A stretch of DNA of 64,000 bases from assembly GCA_019873645.1 (NCBI GenBank), contig JAIOAX010000002.1, positions 62,001 to 126,000 on the forward strand. Reading direction: 5' to 3'. The notes under the pieces are model-generated. The model was given only the letters and a program-made list of their open reading frames with translations, was not told where the DNA came from and made no database searches. The translations under genes were made by a program, and so were the position numbers. This DNA is from Chloroflexota bacterium. Its GTDB lineage: Bacteria > Chloroflexota > Anaerolineae > B4-G1 > SLSP01. This document shows, piece after piece, positions 59,709-64,000 of this stretch. Positions within the stretch are counted from its first letter, which is position 1, and each line of letters opens with the position of its first letter.

Positions 59709-60779
59709 ATGAGCAATCTGCAATTCTGGCGTTCTATCTTGCGCGAGCTGAAAGTGGCCTACGCGCTCTTTGACGCCGATTACCGGCTTATGGAACACGA
59801 CACGTTTTTTGAAGCATGGCTGGCAATCCCACGGCGCAATCTGCGCGGCAGACACCTGCTTGACCTGTTCCCGGAACTGACCGGGCAGGGGCTTGATGCG
59901 GTTGCTCCCCCCCCGTTCCCCATCCATTTGGAAAATATCAGCCGCAGCACCCCCGCCGGCGAAGTGCGTTACTTTATGCTGACAGCCATATCCTGCGATC
60001 AATATCTCGACGCAACGGCTATGGTGTTGCTTACCGATGTCACCGAACCTGGCAAGTATATCCAGGAATTGATCCAACGCCACAATGAGTTACGCGTGCT
60101 CAAAGAGCAACTCTCTGGACTTAACCAAAAACTGGATTTTTTGCTTCGCCACTACCTTCCTCCCGATGTAGCCGAAGCCCTCGTCGCCGGGAAGGTACGC
60201 CCGGAATTAGGTGGCGAACTGCGCGAGGTCACGGTCCTTTTTGCCGATGCGCGCGACTTCACCGCCATTGTCGCCAACCTGCCTCCCGAGCGGGTGATGA
60301 CCGTGCTGAACGAACACCTCAGCATCGTTGTGGATGCCATCAGCGCTCATGGGGGCACCGTCAACCAGTTCCAGGGTGATAGTGTCATGGCGATTTTCAA
60401 CCCGCATGCCGACCAACCCGATCACGCCATCCGCGCCGTGCAAGCCGGCATCAGCGTGCAGCAGGCACTTTTTCGCTACCACAGGCAACGGCGCAAGGGC
60501 GAGCGCGGGTTTCATTTTGGCATTGGCATCAACACCGGGCTGGCCATTGTAGGCAACAGTGGCGCCCAATGGCGCTACACCTACACCGCCATCGGCGACA
60601 CGACCAACATCGCTGCGCGCATCACGGCAGCGGTCCCCGCTTATGAGATCTGGATCAGCCAGGCAACTTGTGAACAGCTCGACGGTAAATTTAACGTCGT
60701 GCCTCTAACGCCGATGCAGTTCAAGGGGAAAAAGAACCCCACAGAGCTTTTCCGCGTGTCATTTGACCTGCAACTGTAA
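59709..60779 (+). CDS. PAS-like/class III nucleotidyl cyclase
   Basis: This 356-residue protein has an N-terminal PAS-like sensor (about 10-125, VAYALFDADYRLMEHD) and a short coiled linker. A full class III cyclase domain (about 160-350) follows. It keeps D180 (FADARDF) and D224 (FQGDSVMAIF) for metal, D297 and N300 in IGDTTN, and R304 in NIAAR, so it looks catalytically complete. A Gln replaces the Lys normally before the second Asp motif, so ATP versus GTP preference is unclear. It contrasts with the degenerate paralogue at 56511. Confidence 0.88.
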   Translation: MSNLQFWRSILRELKVAYALFDADYRLMEHDTFFEAWLAIPRRNLRGRHLLDLFPELTGQGLDAVAPPPFPIHLENISRSTPAGEVRYFMLTAISCDQYLDATAMVLLTDVTEPGKYIQELIQRHNELRVLKEQLSGLNQKLDFLLRHYLPPDVAEALVAGKVRPELGGELREVTVLFADARDFTAIVANLPPERVMTVLNEHLSIVVDAISAHGGTVNQFQGDSVMAIFNPHADQPDHAIRAVQAGISVQQALFRYHRQRRKGERGFHFGIGINTGLAIVGNSGAQWRYTYTAIGDTTNIAARITAAVPAYEIWISQATCEQLDGKFNVVPLTPMQFKGKKNPTELFRVSFDLQL

Positions 60780-60833
60780 GTATCTGCCTTCCCAGGTAGC
60801 CGCATTGCAATGTAGAAGGGTGGGAACAATCTA

Positions 60834-60842
60834 TGGTATAAT
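60834..60842 (+). promoter_or_regulatory. Extended -10 promoter of the L,D-transpeptidase gene
   Basis: TGGTATAAT, with a perfect -10 at 60837-60842, lies 50 bases before the ATG at 60893. Confidence 0.6.
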
Positions 60843-60892
60843 GGCGTCGTTTATATGTGCTTATCCACAGGTTTGTCATTCGAGGGAAAACA

Positions 60893-62095
60893 ATGTCACG
60901 CTATGGGAAGCTCTTATTGCTCACAGTATTCGTGTTGGTGATTCCGGCCATTGCGCAGGCTGCGCCGCTGCCCAATCCTGGACCGGATTTGTTTCTCAAC
61001 GATGTCTCGGCCGATTACATTTGTTCGGTGCAGATGACGCAACGCTATCCCGGACGTTGCCCGGCCTACAGCCCCGGCGCGCGCCAGACCCGCATCGCCT
61101 ATCTGCGCGCCACGCTTCCCAATCCCCTGCCGGAGCTGGCCGTCAAGGAAATCGAAGTTCCCGAAGACGCCATCACGCCGTACACCTTCGCGTACATCCG
61201 TCCCTTACCGGCAGCCACCTATCGCCATCCCGAAGAGGCCGCTGCCGGTCTGCCGCCGGTGCGTGAGTTCCTGGCGGGCGACAACTGGGTCAGCGTGCTC
61301 GGCGAGGTGGAATACAACGGCCAGCGCTGGTACGAAATCAACGCGGACGAGTTTATCCTTGCCGACCATGTCGCTTTGACCAACCCCTCGCGCTTCCACG
61401 GCGTCCTGTTGACGGAGCAGCCGCGCTATCCCTTCGGCTGGATCAACCGCGATGTCAATCCTTCGGCGGTCCCCGGCGGCGCGCCGCGCAAGGAGATTGT
61501 CTTCCGCCGTTATGACGTCATTACCATCTTCGCCCAGGAGCTTTTGGGCGATAAGCTATGGTACATGGTCGGGCAAGATCAGTGGGTGGAGCAATCCTTC
61601 ACGGCGCGGGTGGATGTTGACCCGATTCCAGAAGGCGTCGGCCCTGATGAAAAGTGGATCGAGGTCAATACCTACGAGCAAACGCTGGCGGCCTATGAGG
61701 GTGAGCGCATGGTCTTTGCGACGCTGGTTTCGTCGGGACGCTCCAATACATGGACCCCCAACGGCCTGCACCGCATCTGGGCCAAACTGCCCTCCACGCC
61801 GATGATCAACCGCGACGTAGGGCCGGATAATCCGGGGTGGTATTATCTGGAGAACGTGGAGTGGACGCAGTATTTCGATGGGGCGTTTGCCCTGCATGCG
61901 GCCTACTGGCACAACGCTTTTGGCTTCACCCGCAGTCATGGGTGCGTCAACCTCGCGATTCTGGACGCAAAGTGGCTATTCGAGTGGACAACGCCCTACA
62001 CGCCGCCGGACGCCAAAATCGTCTACAGCGGCCCCGCCAATCCCGGCACCTGGGTGTGGGTGCACAAGACGTCGCCGTTCCCCAACGAGAACTGA
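60893..62095 (+). CDS. L,D-transpeptidase (YkuD family)
   Basis: This exported peptidoglycan cross-linking enzyme has 400 residues with a signal peptide (KLLLLTVFVLVIPAIAQA). A region with SH3-like character follows (about 110-230). The YkuD domain (about 260-390) contains HNAFGFTRSHGCVNL with catalytic C351, and the conserved His. ATG 60893 is used because GAGGG lies seven bases upstream and the signal peptide begins there; an ATG at 60857 lacks such a site. A tRNA-Gln gene follows. Confidence 0.9.
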   Translation: MSRYGKLLLLTVFVLVIPAIAQAAPLPNPGPDLFLNDVSADYICSVQMTQRYPGRCPAYSPGARQTRIAYLRATLPNPLPELAVKEIEVPEDAITPYTFAYIRPLPAATYRHPEEAAAGLPPVREFLAGDNWVSVLGEVEYNGQRWYEINADEFILADHVALTNPSRFHGVLLTEQPRYPFGWINRDVNPSAVPGGAPRKEIVFRRYDVITIFAQELLGDKLWYMVGQDQWVEQSFTARVDVDPIPEGVGPDEKWIEVNTYEQTLAAYEGERMVFATLVSSGRSNTWTPNGLHRIWAKLPSTPMINRDVGPDNPGWYYLENVEWTQYFDGAFALHAAYWHNAFGFTRSHGCVNLAILDAKWLFEWTTPYTPPDAKIVYSGPANPGTWVWVHKTSPFPNEN

Positions 62096-62179
62096 AGCCT
62101 GGAAACTAGTTGCTGGAAACTGGAAACTGACCACTGTAATTGCCTGTAGCGTGAATTGTGGTAAAATAGCGTTTGTTAC

Positions 62180-62252
62180 TGGGGCGTGGCCAAGCTGGTA
62201 AGGCAATGGACTTTGAATCCATGTATCGCACGTTCGAGTCGTGCCGCCCCAG
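62180..62252 (+). tRNA. tRNA-Gln (anticodon TTG)
   Basis: The acceptor is TGGGGCG/CGCCCCA, with an anticodon loop CTTTGAA and a T-arm with CGTTCGAGTCG. About 73 nt. CCA is not encoded. A strong terminator follows. Confidence 0.93.
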
Positions 62253-62276
62253 CCTGAAAATATGCTGCTAAAGCAG

Positions 62277-62306
62277 ACGGGGGCGGAGTGATTCCGCCCC
62301 CGTTTT
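62277..62306 (+). terminator. Intrinsic terminator after tRNA-Gln
   Basis: Arms ACGGGGGCGGA (62277-62287) and TCCGCCCCCGT (62293-62303), an 11-bp stem with a 5-base loop, followed by TTTT. Confidence 0.88.
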
Positions 62307-62654
62307 GCATGCCTGCCTGTCAACGGTGTTGTCAAATCTCATCAACAGTTCGTGAATGGAATGAAATTTTCAAGAAAAAGATTTGGAGTGACTATGCAGC
62401 GGCCGTCTCTCCCTTCGATGAATCCAAACACCCTGTAGGCTTGGCGTTTACCCCTGGTCGGCACAGTGGGTTGTTGCCCGCGCCGCGCCCTTCTGAAGGG
62501 CTGTAGCCTTAGAAAAGATGCCATGCTCTAGCGGGCATTGAGATCGTAGCGCAAGCTGACAGCTTGCGCCACATATTGGCGTTTGCTGGAAGCGCGCGGC
62601 GCGGCTTGACGAATCGTAACATTGTGTTATGATGTCCGCTGTTCGGCTTAACGT
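62307..62654. other. Gene-free gap between tRNA-Gln and tRNA-Ala
   Basis: About 350 bases hold no credible coding region. A small hairpin (GCGCAAGCTG-AC-AGCTTGCGC type, near 62550-62572) is present. Nothing else was recognised. Confidence 0.6.
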
Positions 62655-62727
62655 GGGGCTGTAGCTCAGCTGGGAGAGCACTACAATCGCACTGTAGGGG
62701 TCAGGGGTTCGAATCCCCTCAGCTCCA
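62655..62727 (+). tRNA. tRNA-Ala (anticodon CGC)
   Basis: Acceptor GGGGCTG/CAGCTCC (one G-U), D-arm AGCTCAGCTGGGAGAGC, anticodon loop ATCGCAC, T-arm with GGTTCGAATCC. CCA is not encoded. Confidence 0.92.
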
Positions 62728-62756
62728 TCGGGGTTACTGCCTTACAGATAAAATAT

Positions 62757-62829
62757 GGGCCTGTGGCGCAGTTGGGAGCGCGCTTCAATGGCATTGAAGA
62801 GGTCAAGGGTTCGAATCCCTTCAGGTCCA
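62757..62829 (+). tRNA. tRNA-Ala (anticodon GGC)
   Basis: Acceptor GGGCCTG/CAGGTCC (one G-U), anticodon loop ATGGCAT, T-arm GGTTCGAATCC. It starts 30 bases after the tRNA-Ala(CGC). Confidence 0.92.
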
Positions 62830-62839
62830 CAAGTTGCCT

Positions 62840-62867
62840 GCCCGGATTTTGCTTTCCGGGCTTTTTT
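62840..62867 (+). terminator. Intrinsic terminator after tRNA-Ala (GGC)
   Basis: GCCCGGA (62840-62846) and TCCGGGC (62855-62861) form a 7-bp stem with an 8-base loop, followed by TTTTTT. Confidence 0.85.
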
Positions 62868-62995
62868 GTATCTCGGAGACCCCGGCGCTTGCCTCCTTGC
62901 CTTTTTGCCCTATACTGCTTATGTTAAAGAATGCCAGCTGTTCGTTTGCGCTTGCGCAAGACGCTGGTAAGCGCAACGCCGAAAGGGACAACAAT

Positions 62996-64000
62996 ATGCA
63001 TCGGTCTACACTGAAGGACAATGTGTTTCCCTTCATCTTGATGCTTATAGGCGGTCTGATTATTCTGGCTCTCAGCCTCTATCTGTTTCAGGCCGATTAT
63101 CCCCTGCTCGGTGCGCTGCTGCTGGGGCTGCTGACGATTGCCATCGGTGTCGCCGGTATTATCCTCACGGCGCCCAAGAGCCAGGAGGCTACGCCTTCCG
63201 CAGAGGATGCCGGACCGCAGGACGCGCCTTCCACAAGGGGCGCAGGATCGCCGGGCGTCCCGCGCGCAGATGCCATAGCTCCCGAAACTGCGCCGCCGGT
63301 TTCCCCCTTCGCCACTGTGTATGTTTCGCCCACAAAACAGTATACCTTGACCTTCTCCAAACCCGTGCTGATCGCCGGGATGACGATATTCATTTGTACG
63401 GTCCTCCTGCTGGTGTTCGGTCTGGGGATGGCGTTGCGTTCTTTGCTCATCACCCGCGACACCCAGATTGTGGATTGTCGGGAGGCCGCCGCTGCCGTCG
63501 CTAAAGGCTGGCAGGTGGTGTTGACCTACACCTATCACACCGAAGAGGCTGCTTCAGCCCCGGCCGTCTACAGTGCATGTGTGCTGGAGCGCGAGCGGTA
63601 CGTGTGGGAGAAGGAAAAACGCCCCACCAAAGAAGGGACGCCCACAGCAACCGCCGAACCGGCAGCGCGCGGCGGGCCGACCTGGACGCCGGCCCCCAAT
63701 GCCTACACGCCATTGCCCACACCTACCATCGGTACCTCCAAGGCGCCTTTGCCCACCGCGACGCCCTTCTCGCCGCCCGCGGCCACGGCCACACAGATGT
63801 CGTGGCCTACCACCACGCCCTTCTCGCCGCCCGCGGCCACAGCCACACAGATGCCGTGGCCGACCGCCACACCATTATCGCCGCCTGCCGCCGGCGCCAC
63901 CCAAACCCCTCGCCCCGAGCCGCCTTCGTCCTCCCCTGCCGGTGAGATAGATGTGTGTACGGCCATAGCGAATGATGCCTACCTTAATGCCGTGGTCAAG
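62996..64000 (+). CDS. Partial Pro/Thr-rich membrane protein, truncated by window end
   Basis: An open frame runs from ATG 62996 (AAAGGGA nine bases upstream) through the end of the window without a stop. The visible part has 335 residues. There are two N-terminal hydrophobic segments (about 11-31 and 37-58), a Pro/Ala-rich linker and a third segment (about 119-142). A long Pro/Thr-rich stretch follows that contains three 18-residue repeats (PTATPFSPPAATATQMSW type). No family was recognised. The C-terminal part is missing, so the function cannot be named. Confidence 0.65.
   Translation, partial: MHRSTLKDNVFPFILMLIGGLIILALSLYLFQADYPLLGALLLGLLTIAIGVAGIILTAPKSQEATPSAEDAGPQDAPSTRGAGSPGVPRADAIAPETAPPVSPFATVYVSPTKQYTLTFSKPVLIAGMTIFICTVLLLVFGLGMALRSLLITRDTQIVDCREAAAAVAKGWQVVLTYTYHTEEAASAPAVYSACVLERERYVWEKEKRPTKEGTPTATAEPAARGGPTWTPAPNAYTPLPTPTIGTSKAPLPTATPFSPPAATATQMSWPTTTPFSPPAATATQMPWPTATPLSPPAAGATQTPRPEPPSSSPAGEIDVCTAIANDAYLNAVVK
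63752..63913 (+). repeat. Three 54-bp repeats in the partial gene
   Basis: Three tandem units (63752-63805, 63806-63859, 63860-63913) each encode 18 residues of the type PTATPFSPPAATATQMSW; the third is diverged. Confidence 0.8.

Overview
The window is 64 kb of GC-rich bacterial chromosome with dense, mostly housekeeping genes. The organism is most likely a member of the Chloroflexota, possibly Anaerolineae-like. This is an inference from the tmRNA tag beginning ANT, Thr-Pro-rich secretion linkers, the gene repertoire (AmaP, EFR1-type ferredoxin, PduO-type adenosyltransferase, stand-alone receivers, class III cyclases) and well-formed sigma70-type promoters (TTGACA/TATAAT) in a GC-rich background. 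No rRNA, CRISPR array, prophage or transposase gene is visible.

Layout. 0-5.8 kb: YggS, an SH3/muramidase protein, a B12-binding mutase-like protein next to an opine-type dehydrogenase, and a polyprenol-phosphate glycosyltransferase. 6.2-19.3 kb: dihydrouridine synthase, a flavodoxin/ferredoxin, then a membrane and cation block (VIT/CCC1 transporter, MgtA-type ATPase, MprF-like aminoacyl-lipid synthase, a second MprF/AglD-type membrane protein, DUF362 protein, MFS exporter), and an enolase-superfamily enzyme. 19.3-21.8 kb: holB translationally coupled to a THEP1-like NTPase, then tmRNA (ssrA). 21.8-31.7 kb: a secreted LPASG protein, ThiI, AmaP, ScpB, a large flippase-like membrane protein, Nudix, adenosine-specific kinase, a CinA-type domain, two receivers, tRNA-Asn. 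31.7-39.7 kb: rny-recX preceded by a structured, terminator-ended leader; PduO; a double-HTH regulator with a TPR protein; a perfect parS site; rplI-rodZ-rimO with overlapping stop/start codons; a CoA-type Nudix. 40-50 kb: clan-A-like glycoside hydrolase, sugar-binding lipoprotein coupled to glycerate kinase, a PIN toxin-antitoxin pair, and a gldA-gldFG-DUF4340 ABC operon. 50-64 kb: htpG, small membrane proteins, a 1162-residue GH13 protein, two cyclase-domain proteins, an aspartate-type aminotransferase, an L,D-transpeptidase, three tRNAs, and a partial Pro/Thr-rich membrane protein running off the end.

The most unusual signal is a family of four MITE-like elements (about 207-300 bp, 12-bp terminal inverted repeats GGGTGCATTTCA, apparent 8-bp target duplications, covarying internal hairpins). 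All four lie in the same orientation, and all four sit in the gap between two divergently transcribed genes, just upstream of a promoter. Other items worth checking are the parS site, the recX leader RNA with its terminator, a 67-bp tandem duplication of a gene start, a GH13 enzyme with an atypical region IV, and a cyclase that has lost its transition-state arginine beside an intact paralogue.

Many neighbouring genes share ATGA or TGATG stop/start overlaps (NTPase-holB, recX-rny, rplI-rodZ-rimO, solute-binding protein-glycerate kinase, gldA-gldFG-DUF4340), so they are probably co-transcribed and translationally coupled.
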